DNA of 54,050 nt from Pseudomonadota bacterium. Lineage in GTDB: Bacteria > Pseudomonadota > Gammaproteobacteria > Burkholderiales > Rhodocyclaceae. The position numbers and the translations under genes were made by a program. Position 1 is the stretch's first letter. Every line of letters begins with the position of its first letter. The stretch is taken from contig JAFEFM010000118.1 of assembly GCA_018240585.1 (NCBI GenBank), positions 1-54,050 on the forward strand, in the 5' to 3' direction. Shown in pieces: positions 1 to 9,449 of this stretch. The notes under the pieces were generated by a model. The model was not told the DNA's origin. It saw only the letters and a program-made list of their open reading frames with translations, and searched no databases.

Positions 1-2
1 CC

Positions 3-98
3 GGCGCGCCGGAAGCGCCCATTCGCCTCGGCCGCAAGCCGCGCCCCGCGCCGGTGATCGTGGAAGAGCCGCTGCAGCAGGTCGAGACGCACAAGTAA
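3..98 (+). CDS. C-terminal tail of a gene, probably ribonuclease E (partial)
   Basis: An open frame enters from the left edge and stops at TAA 96-98. It gives about 31 residues that are basic and Pro-rich, including LGRKPRPAPVIVEEP and ending QVETHK. The C-terminal tails of betaproteobacterial RNase E often end in a similar Val-Glu-Thr motif, and rne is commonly found beside the phosphatase/uvrB pair seen next, so rne is my best guess. RNase E is the endonuclease that organises the RNA degradosome. No catalytic domain is in the window, so the identity rests on a short low-complexity tail and on gene context. Confidence 0.4.
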   Translation, partial: GAPEAPIRLGRKPRPAPVIVEEPLQQVETHK

Positions 99-105
99 GC
101 CGGCC

Positions 106-127
106 CCCTCGGACGGACGTCCGAGGG
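106..127. terminator. hairpin after the left-edge gene
   Basis: A perfect 9-bp stem, CCCTCGGAC (106-114) with GTCCGAGGG (119-127), closes a 4-nt loop eight bases after the TAA. There is no T-tract, so it could be a weak terminator or a 3'-end protecting hairpin. Confidence 0.5.
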
Positions 128-150
128 CGTCGAAGCGTCTCTCGAAGGAG

Positions 151-182
151 AGCGCCGGTGCCGCAGCTGCGGCACCGGCGCT
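151..182. terminator. 32-bp perfect palindrome between convergent genes
   Basis: AGCGCCGGTGCCGCAG (151-166) is followed directly by its exact reverse complement (167-182). It lies between the left-edge gene and the convergent phosphatase gene that ends at 207. It is probably a bidirectional terminator hairpin, though it has no T-tract. A protein-binding palindrome is also possible. Confidence 0.5.
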
Positions 183-206
183 CCAGCCGCAGAGGCCGCA
201 CGCAGC

Positions 207-677
207 TCAGGCGCGCTTCAGGATCTCCTCGAGCAGGCCCTGAACCGCGTCCTCGCACATGTCGAGGACCGCGTCGAAACCCATCGGCCCCCCGTAGTAT
301 GGGTCGGGCACCTCGTCGAACTCGCTGTTGCGCGCATACTGCATGAACAGCCCCAACCGGCTCTTGTAGGGTTCCGGGCAGGCGCGCCGCATGATGTCGA
401 GGTGGCCATGGTCCATCGCCAGCAGCAGGTCGAAGCGCTGGAAATCGAACTGCTCGAGCTTGCGCGCGCGCAATTTCGACAGATCGTAACCACGCCGCAG
501 GGCCGCCTTCTGGGTGCGCGGGTCGGGCGCCTCGCCGACGTGGTAGCCGTTGGTGCCGGCCGAATCGACGACGACACGGTCACTCAGGCCTCTTACCTCG
601 ATGAAGTGGCGCGCCACACCCTCTGCCGTAGGCGAACGGCAGATGTTGCCGGTGCATACGAAAAGCACCCTCGTCAT
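207..677 (-). CDS. low-molecular-weight protein tyrosine phosphatase
   Basis: The 156-residue product starts MTRVLFVCTGNICRS, which carries the CX5R(S) phosphate loop of LMW-PTPs (Cys8, Arg14). A DPYYGG segment near the C-terminus supplies the expected general-acid Asp and the Tyr pair. The family removes phosphate from phosphotyrosine (Wzb/Ptp type, often acting on tyrosine kinases of polysaccharide export), but no partner kinase is in the window. I chose ATG 677 because GGGAGAG precedes it by 5 nt. An upstream in-frame ATG at 692 overlaps the uvrB stop as ATGA and would add five residues. The gene follows uvrB on the same strand and is probably cotranscribed with it. Confidence 0.9.
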   Translation of the reverse strand: MTRVLFVCTGNICRSPTAEGVARHFIEVRGLSDRVVVDSAGTNGYHVGEAPDPRTQKAALRRGYDLSKLRARKLEQFDFQRFDLLLAMDHGHLDIMRRACPEPYKSRLGLFMQYARNSEFDEVPDPYYGGPMGFDAVLDMCEDAVQGLLEEILKRA

Positions 678-688
678 TTTTCTCTCCC

Positions 689-2785
689 TCATGTGCTGCC
701 GTGCTGGTCTGCGCCAAACGCGCGCTGGCGTAGCTTGAACAGCTCGTCGCGCGCTGCAGCGGCTTTCTCGAATTCCAGGTTGCGGGCGTGTTCCTGCATC
801 TCCTTCTCCAGGCGCTTGATCGCCCGCGCCAGCGCCTTCTCGTCCATCACCGCATAGTCGGCATCCTTCTCGGCGACGCGTGCGGCATCGCGCTTCGCTC
901 CGTCCGAATCATAGACACCGTCGATGATGTCCTTGATGCGCTTGGTGACCGATTTGGGCACGATGCCGTTGGCTTCGTTGTAGGCGATCTGCTTCTGGCG
1001 CCGGCGCTCGGTTTCGCCGATCGCCGCCTTCATCGAGTCGGTGATGCGGTCGGCGTAGAGGATGGCGGTGCCGTGCAGGTGGCGCGCGGCGCGACCGATG
1101 GTCTGGATCAGCGAGCGCTCCGAGCGCAGGAAGCCTTCCTTGTCCGCATCCAGGATCGCGACCAGCGACACCTCGGGAATGTCCAGGCCTTCCCGCAGCA
1201 GGTTGATGCCCACCAACACGTCGAACTCGCCCAGACGCAGGTCGCGGATGATCTCGACGCGCTCCACCGTGTCGATGTCCGAGTGCAGGTAACGCACCCG
1301 GATGCCGTTGTCGGCGAGGTAGTCGGTGAGGTCCTCCGCCATGCGCTTGGTCAGCACGGTGACCAGCACACGCTCGTTCACGTCCAGCCGCTTCTTGATC
1401 TCGCCGAGCAGGTCGTCGACCTGCGTCATCGCCGGGCGCACCTCGACCACCGGGTCGATCAAGCCGGTCGGGCGCACCACCTGCTCCACCACCTGGCCCT
1501 GGTGCTCTGCCTCGTACTTCGCCGGCGTGGCGGAGACGAAGACGGTCTGCGGCATCAGGCGCTCGAATTCGTCGAACTTCAGCGGCCGGTTGTCGAGCGC
1601 CGATGGCAGGCGGAAACCGTAGCCGACGAGGTTCTCCTTGCGCGAGCGGTCGCCCTTGTACATGCCGCCCACCTGGCCGATGGCGACGTGCGACTCGTCG
1701 ATGAACAGCAGCGCGTCCGGCGGCAGGTAGTCGATCAGGGTCGGCGGCGGCTCGCCGGGGCCGCGGCCGGACAGATGGCGCGAGTAATTCTCGATGCCCT
1801 TGCAGAACCCCATCTCGTTCAACATCTCGAGGTCGAAGCGGGTGCGCTGCTCGATGCGCTGCGCCTCGACGAGCTTGCCTTCGCGCTGGAATACGGACAC
1901 GCGCTCCTTCAGCTCCTCCTTGATCGCTTCGATCGCCTGCAGCACGGTGGCGCGCGGCGTCACGTAGTGGCTGGAGGGATACACGGTGAAACGCGCCAGC
2001 TTGTGCTTGAGGTGACCGGTCAGCGGATCGAACAGCGTCAGGTGCTCGATCTCGTCGTCGAACATGTCGATGCGCACCGCCAGCTCGGCGTTTTCCGCCG
2101 GGAATACGTCGATGACGTCGCCGCGCACGCGGAAGGTGCCGCGGCGGAAGTCGATGTCGGCGCGCGTGTATTGCATCGCCACCAGGCGCTGGATCAGGTC
2201 ACGGTGCGCCATGCGCTCGCCTTCGCGCAGGTGCAGGATCATCGCGTGGTAATCGACCGGGTCGCCGATGCCATAGATGCACGACACCGTCGCCACGATC
2301 ACCACGTCGCGCCGCTCCATCAGGCTCTTGGTCGCCGACAGCCGCATCTGCTCGATGTGCTCGTTGATCGACGAGTCCTTCTCGATGAAGAGATCGCGCG
2401 ACGGCACGTAGGCTTCGGGCTGGTAGTAGTCGTAGTAGCTGACGAAATACTCGACTGCGTTCTCCGGCAGGAACTCCTTGAACTCGGCATACAACTGCGC
2501 GGCCAGCGTCTTGTTCGGCGCCAGCACCAGGGCCGGGCGCCCCATGCGGGCGATGACGTTCGCCATGGTGTAGGTCTTGCCCGAGCCGGTGACGCCGAGC
2601 AGGGTCTGGTACATCAGCCCGTCTTCCACCCCTTCGCACAGCAGGCGGATCGCCTCGGGCTGGTCCCCCGCGGGTGGAAAGGGCTGGTGCAGGCGGAAGG
2701 GGCTGCCCTCGAAGGTGAGCACCTGTGCCCCGCTGCCCGGCGCACCTTCGGGTTGCTTCGTCGCGCTACTGCCTTGACTCGCCAT
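689..2785 (-). CDS. uvrB: excinuclease ABC subunit B
   Basis: This is the 698-residue UvrB helicase-like subunit of nucleotide excision repair, which receives damaged DNA from UvrA and positions UvrC. The sequence shows a Walker A GVTGSGKT, the damage-verifying beta-hairpin [12 protein letters not shown], a DESH motif in [13 protein letters not shown], helicase motifs ending in QTIGRAARH, and a C-terminal UVR domain ([13 protein letters not shown]). The length is normal for the family. I chose ATG 2785 (MASQGSS) with a weak GGAAA 7 nt upstream. A TTG at 2824 in the same frame would add 13 residues. The gene is divergent from the aminotransferase gene at 2941. No LexA-type CTGT-N8-ACAG site is visible between them. 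Confidence 0.97.
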   Translation of the reverse strand: MASQGSSATKQPEGAPGSGAQVLTFEGSPFRLHQPFPPAGDQPEAIRLLCEGVEDGLMYQTLLGVTGSGKTYTMANVIARMGRPALVLAPNKTLAAQLYAEFKEFLPENAVEYFVSYYDYYQPEAYVPSRDLFIEKDSSINEHIEQMRLSATKSLMERRDVVIVATVSCIYGIGDPVDYHAMILHLREGERMAHRDLIQRLVAMQYTRADIDFRRGTFRVRGDVIDVFPAENAELAVRIDMFDDEIEHLTLFDPLTGHLKHKLARFTVYPSSHYVTPRATVLQAIEAIKEELKERVSVFQREGKLVEAQRIEQRTRFDLEMLNEMGFCKGIENYSRHLSGRGPGEPPPTLIDYLPPDALLFIDESHVAIGQVGGMYKGDRSRKENLVGYGFRLPSALDNRPLKFDEFERLMPQTVFVSATPAKYEAEHQGQVVEQVVRPTGLIDPVVEVRPAMTQVDDLLGEIKKRLDVNERVLVTVLTKRMAEDLTDYLADNGIRVRYLHSDIDTVERVEIIRDLRLGEFDVLVGINLLREGLDIPEVSLVAILDADKEGFLRSERSLIQTIGRAARHLHGTAILYADRITDSMKAAIGETERRRQKQIAYNEANGIVPKSVTKRIKDIIDGVYDSDGAKRDAARVAEKDADYAVMDEKALARAIKRLEKEMQEHARNLEFEKAAAARDELFKLRQRAFGADQHGST

Positions 2786-2940
2786 GCTAAAATTTCCGCT
2801 TGTTTTTTCGACCGCCTGCACCAAGCCGGTGCTCGCACGCGAAAGCAGCGATTATTTCCCAAATCGCGCCGCAAGGCACGGCTCACCGTCGGCCCGAGGC
2901 GCGCAGACACGCCAGCACAACTGGAACAACTGGAGTCGAT

Positions 2941-4149
2941 ATGTCCGCTTCGATCTTCGCCGCCGTCGAGATGGCGCCCCGTGACCCGATCCTTGGCCTG
3001 AACGAGGCCTTCGCCGCCGACACCCGTGCTGAAAAGGTCAACCTCGGCGTGGGCGTCTATTACGACGACAACGGCAAGATCCCGCTGCTCGCCGCCGTCC
3101 GCAGCGCCGAGAAGGTCCGCCTCGAGGCCGCCCCCGCGCGCGGCTACCAGCCGATCGAAGGTCCTGCCGCCTACAACAATGCGGTGCAGAACCTGCTCTT
3201 CGGCAAGGATTCCGCCCTCATCGCCGACGGCAAGGTCGTCACGGCCCAGGCGCTGGGCGGCACCGGCGCGCTGAAGATCGGCGCCGACTACATCAAGCGC
3301 CTGCTGCCCGGCGCCACCGTGTATATCTCCGACCCGAGCTGGGAGAACCACCGCGCCCTGTTCGAAGCCGCCGGCTTCCCGGTCGAGAACTACCCGTACT
3401 ATGAGCCCGAGACCCGTGGCGTGAACTTCGCCGCGATGAAGGCCAAGCTCGACTCGCTGCAACCGGGCTCGGTGGTCGTGCTGCACGCCTGCTGCCACAA
3501 CCCCACCGGCGCCGACCTGAGCGACGCACAGTGGAACGACGTGGTCGACGTCTGCCGTGCCCGCGGCCTGGTGCCCTTCCTGGACATGGCCTACCAGGGC
3601 TTTGCCGACGGCATCGAGCAGGACGCCGTCGCGGTGCGCGCCTTCTCGGCCAGCGGCCTGCAGTTCTTCATCTCCAGCTCGTTCTCGAAGAGCTTCTCGC
3701 TGTATGGCGAGCGTGTCGGCGCGCTGTCCATCATTACCGCCAGCAAGGACGAGTCGGCTCGCGTACTGTCGCAACTCAAGCGCGTGATCCGCACCAACTA
3801 TTCCAACCCGCCGACCCACGGCGGCGCCATCGTTGCCGCGGTGCTGAACTCGACCGAACTGCGCCAGATGTGGGAAGACGAGCTGGGCGGCATGCGTGAC
3901 CGCATCCGTGCGATGCGCACCGGCCTGGTGGAGCAGCTCAAGGCCGCCGGTGTGGCGCAGGACTTCTCCTTCGTCATCAAGCAGCGCGGCATGTTCTCCT
4001 ACACCGGCCTCAGCGCCGCGCAGGTCGAGATGCTGAAGAGCGAGTTCGGCATCTACGCCGTGTCCACCGGCCGCATCTGCCTGGCGGCGCTGAACTCGAA
4101 GAACATCGGCTACGTTGCCAAGGCAATCGGCCAGGTCGTGAAGGCCTGA
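2941..4149 (+). CDS. aspartate/aromatic amino acid aminotransferase (class I PLP)
   Basis: This 402-residue class-I aminotransferase is of the AspC/TyrB type and is cytoplasmic and PLP-dependent. It would exchange amino groups between aspartate or aromatic amino acids and 2-oxoglutarate. The PLP lysine lies in SSSFSKSFSLYGERVG. The NPTGAD loop contains the Asn that contacts the cofactor, and the N-terminus (DPILGLNEAF..LGVGVYYDDNG) is the family signature. ATG 2941 follows a GGAG-like stretch (ctggagtcgat). Longer in-frame extensions back to 2800 have no family similarity. Sequence alone does not separate AspC from TyrB substrate preference. A hairpin follows at 4164-4187. Confidence 0.93.
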   Translation: MSASIFAAVEMAPRDPILGLNEAFAADTRAEKVNLGVGVYYDDNGKIPLLAAVRSAEKVRLEAAPARGYQPIEGPAAYNNAVQNLLFGKDSALIADGKVVTAQALGGTGALKIGADYIKRLLPGATVYISDPSWENHRALFEAAGFPVENYPYYEPETRGVNFAAMKAKLDSLQPGSVVVLHACCHNPTGADLSDAQWNDVVDVCRARGLVPFLDMAYQGFADGIEQDAVAVRAFSASGLQFFISSSFSKSFSLYGERVGALSIITASKDESARVLSQLKRVIRTNYSNPPTHGGAIVAAVLNSTELRQMWEDELGGMRDRIRAMRTGLVEQLKAAGVAQDFSFVIKQRGMFSYTGLSAAQVEMLKSEFGIYAVSTGRICLAALNSKNIGYVAKAIGQVVKA

Positions 4150-4163
4150 CCGGACGGGAATGC

Positions 4164-4187
4164 CGGCGATGACAAAAATCATCGCCG
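4164..4187 (+). terminator. terminator hairpin after the aminotransferase
   Basis: CGGCGATGA (4164-4172) pairs with TCATCGCCG (4179-4187) around the loop CAAAAA and is followed by a pyrimidine-rich CTTCCTT. It lies 15 nt after the stop codon. The T-tract is imperfect. Confidence 0.6.
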
Positions 4188-4192
4188 CTTCC

Positions 4193-4221
4193 TTGACGAA
4201 AGCGCGCGTACTACCTAGAAT
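4193..4221 (+). promoter_or_regulatory. sigma70-type promoter for the tRNA-Asn pair
   Basis: TTGACG (4193-4198) and TAGAAT (4216-4221) are separated by 17 bp, an almost consensus promoter. It lies 13 bp before the first tRNA, as expected for a short tRNA leader. The GCGCGCC just after the -10 could act as a stringent-type discriminator. Confidence 0.75.
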
Positions 4222-4233
4222 GCGCGCCTCTGT

Positions 4234-4309
4234 TCCCCGATAGCTCAGTCGGTAGAGCGCCGGACTGTTAATCCGTAGGTCCCTGGTTCGAGCCCAGGTC
4301 GGGGAGCCA
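4234..4309 (+). tRNA. tRNA-Asn (GTT), copy 1
   Basis: This is a complete 76-nt tRNA with an encoded CCA (4307-4309). The acceptor stem TCCCCGA pairs with TCGGGGA, the D-loop sequence is AGCTCAGTCGGTAGAGC, the anticodon GTT is at 4267-4269 and the T-arm is GGTTCGAGCC. The GTT anticodon reads AAC/AAU asparagine codons. It is identical to the second copy 58 bp downstream. Confidence 0.97.
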
Positions 4310-4325
4310 AGTTTTCAGAACTTGG
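4307..4325 (+). other. hairpin overlapping the CCA end of tRNA-Asn copy 1
   Basis: CCAAGTT (4307-4313) pairs with AACTTGG (4319-4325) around TTCAG, so the encoded CCA forms the base of a short hairpin in the spacer between the two tRNAs. It may mark a processing site in the dicistronic precursor. Confidence 0.4.
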
Positions 4326-4367
4326 TGTTTCTCCGGGAACAGCAAGTCAGCAATACAACCGAGTTTT

Positions 4368-4443
4368 TCCCCGATAGCTCAGTCGGTAGAGCGCCGGACT
4401 GTTAATCCGTAGGTCCCTGGTTCGAGCCCAGGTCGGGGAGCCA
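4368..4443 (+). tRNA. tRNA-Asn (GTT), copy 2
   Basis: This 76-nt tRNA has the same sequence as copy 1, with anticodon GTT at 4401-4403 and CCA at 4441-4443. The spacer shows no promoter of its own, so both are probably made from the promoter at 4193 and released by 5' and 3' processing. Confidence 0.97.
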
Positions 4444-4444
4444 G

Positions 4445-4492
4445 AAACAAAAATGGCTGATCACCACAAGGTGATCAGCCATTTTTGTTTTT
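4445..4492. terminator. strong rho-independent terminator, probably bidirectional
   Basis: A perfect 21-bp stem (4445-4465 with 4470-4490, loop ACAA) contains the core TGGCTGATCACC. It ends in ATTTTTGTTTTT on the plus strand and has a matching A-rich start that gives T-runs on the minus strand. It can therefore stop both the tRNA transcript and the convergent Lon-like gene ending at 4512. Confidence 0.9.
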
Positions 4493-4511
4493 CACCGCTC
4501 ACAGGCCCGGA

Positions 4512-6947
4512 TCATGATGCCCCATGACGCTGCCGATGCTGGTGGCCGAGCGGTTTGTGGCCTTCGGCATCATCGTGGGCGCGGCGCGCGGCGGTCATTT
4601 CGGCCAGAACGGATGCCACCTTGTGGTTCAGCGTGCCGCGCGGGATGACGCCCTTGGCGTCGGGTTCGCCGGCCGGGATACCGGTCAGCACCGTCATCGC
4701 CTCGTCCACCGTGCGGATGGCGTGAATGTGGAACAGACCGTCGCGCGCCGCCTGCACCACGTCGTCGCGCAGCATCAGGTGGCGCACGCTGGCAGCGGGA
4801 ATAACGACGGCGTGCCTGCCGTCCAGTCCGCGCGCCTTGCACAGGTCGAAGAAACCTTCGACCTTCTCATTGACGCCGCCGATCACCTGCACCTCACCGA
4901 ACTGATTCACCGAACCGGTGATCGCGAAGCGCTGCTGGATGGGCACCTGGGCGAGCGCCGACAGGAGCGCGCACAGCTCGGCCAGCGAGGCCGAATCGCC
5001 CTCCACCATGCCGTACGACTGCTCGAAGACCAGGCTGCCCGACAACGACAGCGGCTGGTGGCGCGCATAGCGGGCAGCGAGGAAGGCCGACAGGATCATC
5101 ACGCCTTTGGAGTGGATCGCGCCGCCGAGTTCGGCCTCGCGTTCGATGTCCACCACGTCGCCCTCGCCCAGACGCACCGTCGCGGTGATGCGCACCGGAT
5201 AGCCGAAGCGCTCACCCGCCAGTTCCACCACCACCAGGCCGTTGATCTGGCCGGCACGCTCGCCGTGGGTGGAGATCAGGGTCGTGCCGTCCAGCATGGA
5301 TTCGAGCACGCGCTGCGGGTAGCGGCTGCAGCGCCGCGCGCGAGCGGCAATCGCCGCCTCGACTTCGGTGCGACCGGTGCTGTCACGACCAGTGAGCCGG
5401 GCGTGGTGGTCGGCCTCGCGCATCAGGTCGGACAAGGCACGCGTGTTGAGCGACAGCTTGCAGGCATCCTCGGCCAGCCGTGCCGCCTCCTCGATCAGGC
5501 GCGCCACCCCGCTGCGGTCGATCGGCAACAGGTTCGCGCCTCGAGCCAGCAGCGCCATGAGACGTGCGTACTCATATTCGTTGTCCCGCGTGCGCGGCAG
5601 ATCGTCCTCGAAATCGGCCGCGACCTTGAACAGGTCGGCGAACTCGGGGTCGTTCTCCATCAGCAGGTAATACAGCTCGCGGTCGCCGATCAGCACCACC
5701 TTTACCGCACACGGCACAGCCTCTGGCTCCAGCGTCAGCGCCCCGCTCCAGCCCTGCGCCTCGGCGGGCGGTTCGATGCGGATCTCGCCGCTGCGCAGAC
5801 TGCGCTTGAGACCTTCCCAGGCAAACGGCTGGGTCAGCAGGCGTTCCGCATCGAGCACGAGGTAGCCGCCGAGGGCGCGATGCAATGCCCCGGCACGGAT
5901 CATGTTGAAGTGCGTGACCTGGGCGCCCTGCTGCACGATGTGCTCGACGCGACCGATCAGGTTGCCGTAGCCCGGGTTGTTCTCGAACACCACCGGTGCG
6001 CCCTGCGATGCGGCGTGATCGACCAGCAGCTTCACCTGGTAGCGGTGGAAGCGCGTGGTGTCGTCCGGCTCGGTCGCCTCCTCTTCCTCTTCTTCCTGCG
6101 GAATGCCATTGACCGCGTTCTCGAGCACGTCCTTGCTGACGGCATCCAGAAAGCCCAGCACTTCGGGCAGGTCTGCGTGTCGCTCGCGCACCTCGCGCAA
6201 CAGGTGTGCAACGGCCGGGCCCAGTGCTTCCTGCTCGGCGCGGGCGATCGCTTCGCGCAGGGCCTTGCGCCAGCCGGGGAATTCGTTCAGCAGATCCTCG
6301 AGCTTGTCGCTCCAGCCGCTCACCCGCGCCTCGATATCATCGCGCTCGCCCTGCGGGAGTGCATCGAAGGCGTCGGGCGACAGGACTTCTCCATCGCGCG
6401 ACGGCGCGAACACGAAGCCCTCCGGTGTCTGCAGCAGCGAGATGCCTTCGGCACCGCAAGCCTGTCCCAGCTCGCGCAGGGCGCCGTCCTCGCGCGCCTT
6501 GTGGTTGTTTTGCAGCGACTCCACGCGGTCGCTGTGAGTGTCGCTGCCGAGCGCGGATTCGACCGCCGGCCCCAGTTCGCGGATGAAGGTCTGCATCTGA
6601 GCCCGCAGCAAGGCGCCACGTCCGGCAGGCAGGGTCAGCAGGCGCGGGTGCAGCGGCTCGTCGAAGTTGTGCAGGTAGCACAGATCGGGCGGCACCGGCT
6701 CGGTGGCTGCGCGCGCGCGCAGCAGGCGGAAGGTGGTCGCGTGCTTGCCGCTGCCGGGTTCTCCCAGCACGAAGACGTGATACCCGCTGTGGCCCATCGC
6801 CAGGCCGAAGTGCAGCGCCTCGACAGCGCGCGCCTGGCCCAGATCGCCCGCGTGGTCCGCCAGCGCGGCAGTGGAATCGAAATCGAACTGTGAAGGATCG
6901 CAACTCGCGCGCAGGGCGGTTGCTGGGAGCGGCGCAAGATCGGCCAT
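4512..6947 (-). CDS. Lon-related ATP-dependent protease (S16 family)
   Basis: The 811-residue protein carries an AAA+ Walker A (GEPGSGKHA, residues 62-70), a long central helical region with an acidic run (EEEEEE) and a C-terminal Lon protease domain. The catalytic Ser lies in [18 protein letters not shown] and the catalytic Lys in [11 protein letters not shown]. This architecture is that of the Lon-related putative proteases (YcbZ/LonH type), not canonical Lon, which has an N-terminal substrate domain. ATG 6947 (MADLAPLP) has GGAG about 11 nt upstream. The frame stays open to 7112 without family similarity. The gene converges on the tRNA pair and is divergent from moaA. The specific substrate is unknown. 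Confidence 0.9.
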   Translation of the reverse strand: MADLAPLPATALRASCDPSQFDFDSTAALADHAGDLGQARAVEALHFGLAMGHSGYHVFVLGEPGSGKHATTFRLLRARAATEPVPPDLCYLHNFDEPLHPRLLTLPAGRGALLRAQMQTFIRELGPAVESALGSDTHSDRVESLQNNHKAREDGALRELGQACGAEGISLLQTPEGFVFAPSRDGEVLSPDAFDALPQGERDDIEARVSGWSDKLEDLLNEFPGWRKALREAIARAEQEALGPAVAHLLREVRERHADLPEVLGFLDAVSKDVLENAVNGIPQEEEEEEATEPDDTTRFHRYQVKLLVDHAASQGAPVVFENNPGYGNLIGRVEHIVQQGAQVTHFNMIRAGALHRALGGYLVLDAERLLTQPFAWEGLKRSLRSGEIRIEPPAEAQGWSGALTLEPEAVPCAVKVVLIGDRELYYLLMENDPEFADLFKVAADFEDDLPRTRDNEYEYARLMALLARGANLLPIDRSGVARLIEEAARLAEDACKLSLNTRALSDLMREADHHARLTGRDSTGRTEVEAAIAARARRCSRYPQRVLESMLDGTTLISTHGERAGQINGLVVVELAGERFGYPVRITATVRLGEGDVVDIEREAELGGAIHSKGVMILSAFLAARYARHQPLSLSGSLVFEQSYGMVEGDSASLAELCALLSALAQVPIQQRFAITGSVNQFGEVQVIGGVNEKVEGFFDLCKARGLDGRHAVVIPAASVRHLMLRDDVVQAARDGLFHIHAIRTVDEAMTVLTGIPAGEPDAKGVIPRGTLNHKVASVLAEMTAARRAHDDAEGHKPLGHQHRQRHGAS

Positions 6948-7201
6948 GTTGTTCTGTTCTCCGGGTGCCGGGAAAGGCTGGCGGTACGCCGTGTCGTCGT
7001 TGCCATCTTTACCCCCAAGCGCCACGCAGGGCAAGCGCCTTGCGTGCGACGGAAGCGCTGTCGATAATCGAATCAATCGGCGGCGAACGGGTCGACGCTG
7101 CGTGTACCCCACCCGACTGCAGCCTGTTGACGCCGGACAAGGCGCAGCTCCACCACCTTACGCACCATGCCGGCACCTGGAATGACAAGCGCCGTTTTCC
7201 C

Positions 7202-8281
7202 ATGAAAGTGATTCCCATCCATGAAGCGGCGACGCCTCTCCCCCTGACCGGTGGCGACACCTATCGTGCGGGCGGGACTGCGCCGCTCGATCGCCGCGGC
7301 CGCAGCCTGCGCGATCTGCGCATTTCGGTGACGGACCGCTGCAACTTCCGGTGCATTTACTGCATGCCGCGCGAAGTGTTCGGCGACGACTACACCTTCC
7401 TCCCGCGCCAGGAGCTCCTCAGCTTCGAGGAGATCACCCGCGTCGCACGCCGGGCAGTCGCGCTCGGCGTGCGCAAGATTCGCATCACCGGCGGCGAGCC
7501 ACTGCTGCGCAAGGACGTGGACCGGCTCATCGGCATGCTGGCGCAGCTCCAGGGTGTCGAGCTGACGCTCACCACCAACGGCGTGCTGCTACCCAAGCTG
7601 GCACGCCGTTTGAAGGCGGCCGGTCTGCACCGCGTGACCGTCAGCCTGGATGCGCTCGACGACGAGACTTTCCGGCGCATGAACGACGCCGATTTCCCGG
7701 TTTCGCGCGTGCTCGAAGGCATCGCCGCGGCGCATGACGCCGGGCTGGGTCCGGTCAAGGTGAACATGGTCGTCAAGCGCGGCACCAACGACCAAGGCAT
7801 CGAAGCGATGGCGAGCCATTTCCGCCACAGCGGTCACATCCTGCGCTTCATCGAGTTCATGGACGTCGGCAGCTCCAACGGCTGGAAGATGGACGAAGTG
7901 CTGCCCTCGCGCGAGATCGTCGCGCGCATCGACCGATTGTTTCCGCTGGAATCGGTCGACCCCAATTACGAAGGTGAAGTCGCCGAGCGCTGGCGCTACA
8001 AGGACGGCGCGGGCGAGATTGGCGTGATCTCCTCGGTCACCCAGGCCTTCTGCTCGAGCTGCACCCGTCTGCGGCTGTCGACCGAGGGGAAGCTCTACAC
8101 CTGCCTGTTCGCCCAGCAGGGCCACGATCTGCGTGCGCTGCTGCGCGGTGGCGCAGACGACGACGGCATCGACACCGCGATCGCCTCGGTCTGGCAGCAG
8201 CGCGATGACCGCTACTCGGAAATCCGCACCGCCGCGACGCCGACGGCGCACAAGATCGAGATGTCCTACATCGGAGGTTGA
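7202..8281 (+). CDS. moaA: GTP 3',8-cyclase (molybdenum cofactor biosynthesis)
   Basis: This 359-residue radical-SAM enzyme cyclises GTP in the first step of molybdenum cofactor synthesis. The N-terminal CX3CX2C cluster motif is Cys47-Cys51-Cys54 (CNFRCIYC). The C-terminal second cluster is in [11 protein letters not shown]...CLF, and the chain ends in the essential Gly-Gly (SYIGG). ATG 7202 gives a leader of about 20 residues before the conserved LRDLRIS. The 254-bp gap to the divergent protease gene probably holds both promoters; I saw no convincing -35/-10 pair. No other mo- genes are nearby. The gene is followed 7 bp later by alanine dehydrogenase, probably in the same transcript. Confidence 0.96.
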   Translation: MKVIPIHEAATPLPLTGGDTYRAGGTAPLDRRGRSLRDLRISVTDRCNFRCIYCMPREVFGDDYTFLPRQELLSFEEITRVARRAVALGVRKIRITGGEPLLRKDVDRLIGMLAQLQGVELTLTTNGVLLPKLARRLKAAGLHRVTVSLDALDDETFRRMNDADFPVSRVLEGIAAAHDAGLGPVKVNMVVKRGTNDQGIEAMASHFRHSGHILRFIEFMDVGSSNGWKMDEVLPSREIVARIDRLFPLESVDPNYEGEVAERWRYKDGAGEIGVISSVTQAFCSSCTRLRLSTEGKLYTCLFAQQGHDLRALLRGGADDDGIDTAIASVWQQRDDRYSEIRTAATPTAHKIEMSYIGG

Positions 8282-8288
8282 GGCGGTC

Positions 8289-9377
8289 ATGCGTGTCGGC
8301 ATTCCGAAGGAGATCAAGACGCACGAGTACCGGGTCGGCGCGACACCGCACGGCGTGCGCGAACTCGTCAGCCACGGCCATCAGGTGCTCGTGCAACAGG
8401 GTGCCGGTGCGGCGATCGGCCTCACCGACGAGCAATACCGCGCCAGCGGGGCCGAGGTGGTCGCGACACCCGACGAGGTCTTCGCCCGCGGCGAGCTCAT
8501 CGTCAAGGTCAAGGAACCTCAGCCCCATGAATGCGCGTTGTTGCGCGCCGACCACGTTCTGTTCACCTACCTGCATCTCGCCGCTGATCCGCAGCAGGCG
8601 AAAATGCTGCTCAATGCCGGGACGACCGCCATCGCGTACGAGACGGTGACCAGCCCGTCGGGCGGTCTTCCCCTGCTGGCACCGATGAGCGAGGTGGCTG
8701 GCCGCATGGCGATCCAGGCCGGGGCAACCTGCCTCGAGAGGCCGCGCGGCGGCTCCGGCGTGCTGCTGGGCGGCGTGCCTGGCGTGGCGCCCGCGAGGGT
8801 GGTGATCCTCGGTGGCGGCGTCGTCGGTTACAACGCGGCGCGAATGGCAGTGGGACTGGGCGCCGATGTGATCGTGGTCGACCCCCGGATCGAACGCCTG
8901 CGCCGTCTCGACGAGCTCTTCGCCGGCGCCATCGGCACCCGGCATGCCACCATGGGCATGATCGAGGCGCTGGTGCCGAAAGCCGACCTGTTGATCGGCG
9001 CGGCGCTCGTCCCCGGAGCGCGCACTCCGCGCCTGGTGCCGCGCGCGTGGCTGTCCCGCATGCAGCCAGGTTCGGTGCTGGTGGACGTGTCGATCGACCA
9101 GGGTGGCTGCTTCGAAACCAGCCATCCGACGACGCATGCCGACCCGACCTATGTCGTCGACGGCGTGGTGCATTACTGCGTGGCGAACATGCCTGGCGCG
9201 GTCGCCCGCAGTTCCACTTTCGCCCTAAACAACGCCACCCTTCCCTACATCCTTGCCCTGGCGGACAAAGGCGTCCGGCGCGCGTTCGACGACGACCCGC
9301 ATCTGGCCACCGGCTTGAACCTGCAAGGTGGTAAAGTCGCGCATCCCGCCGTAGCGGCAGCCCTCGAAGGGGTCTGA
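8289..9377 (+). CDS. ald: alanine dehydrogenase
   Basis: This 362-residue NAD-dependent enzyme interconverts L-alanine with pyruvate plus ammonia. The N-terminus MRVGIPKEIKTHEYRVG is diagnostic, with the substrate Arg in EYRVG. The Lys is in VKVKEP and the catalytic His in LFTYLHLA. The Rossmann motif is VILGGGVVGYNAARMA, followed by the acidic residue in IVVDPR. ATG 8289 has GAGGCGG immediately upstream and the GGAGG of the moaA end further back, so translation may be coupled to moaA. The length is slightly short but typical (about 360-371). The functional link to MoaA is not obvious. Confidence 0.95.
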   Translation: MRVGIPKEIKTHEYRVGATPHGVRELVSHGHQVLVQQGAGAAIGLTDEQYRASGAEVVATPDEVFARGELIVKVKEPQPHECALLRADHVLFTYLHLAADPQQAKMLLNAGTTAIAYETVTSPSGGLPLLAPMSEVAGRMAIQAGATCLERPRGGSGVLLGGVPGVAPARVVILGGGVVGYNAARMAVGLGADVIVVDPRIERLRRLDELFAGAIGTRHATMGMIEALVPKADLLIGAALVPGARTPRLVPRAWLSRMQPGSVLVDVSIDQGGCFETSHPTTHADPTYVVDGVVHYCVANMPGAVARSSTFALNNATLPYILALADKGVRRAFDDDPHLATGLNLQGGKVAHPAVAAALEGV

Positions 9378-9449
9378 ACCGTCCCGCAGCACGGCGATTC
9401 CCAGAGCCCGTCGTCACTCCAGTCCCGGCCCCGAGAGGCCGTACCGAAA

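Noticed and set aside
2786..2940. LexA (SOS) box before uvrB
   Set aside because: uvrB is often SOS-controlled, but no CTGT-N8-ACAG-like palindrome is present.
788..3001. Long open frame (737 codons) on the plus strand opposite uvrB, and similar long antisense frames opposite the Lon-like gene, thrC, ureC, lldP and dld
   Set aside because: High-GC coding regions leave the antisense frame open; the translations are His/Arg/Ala/Val-rich without any family motif, while the other strand holds clear genes.
6948..7201. Molybdenum-cofactor riboswitch before moaA
   Set aside because: Such RNAs are known before moaA in some bacteria, but I could not recognise the conserved stems by eye; a covariance-model search would be needed.
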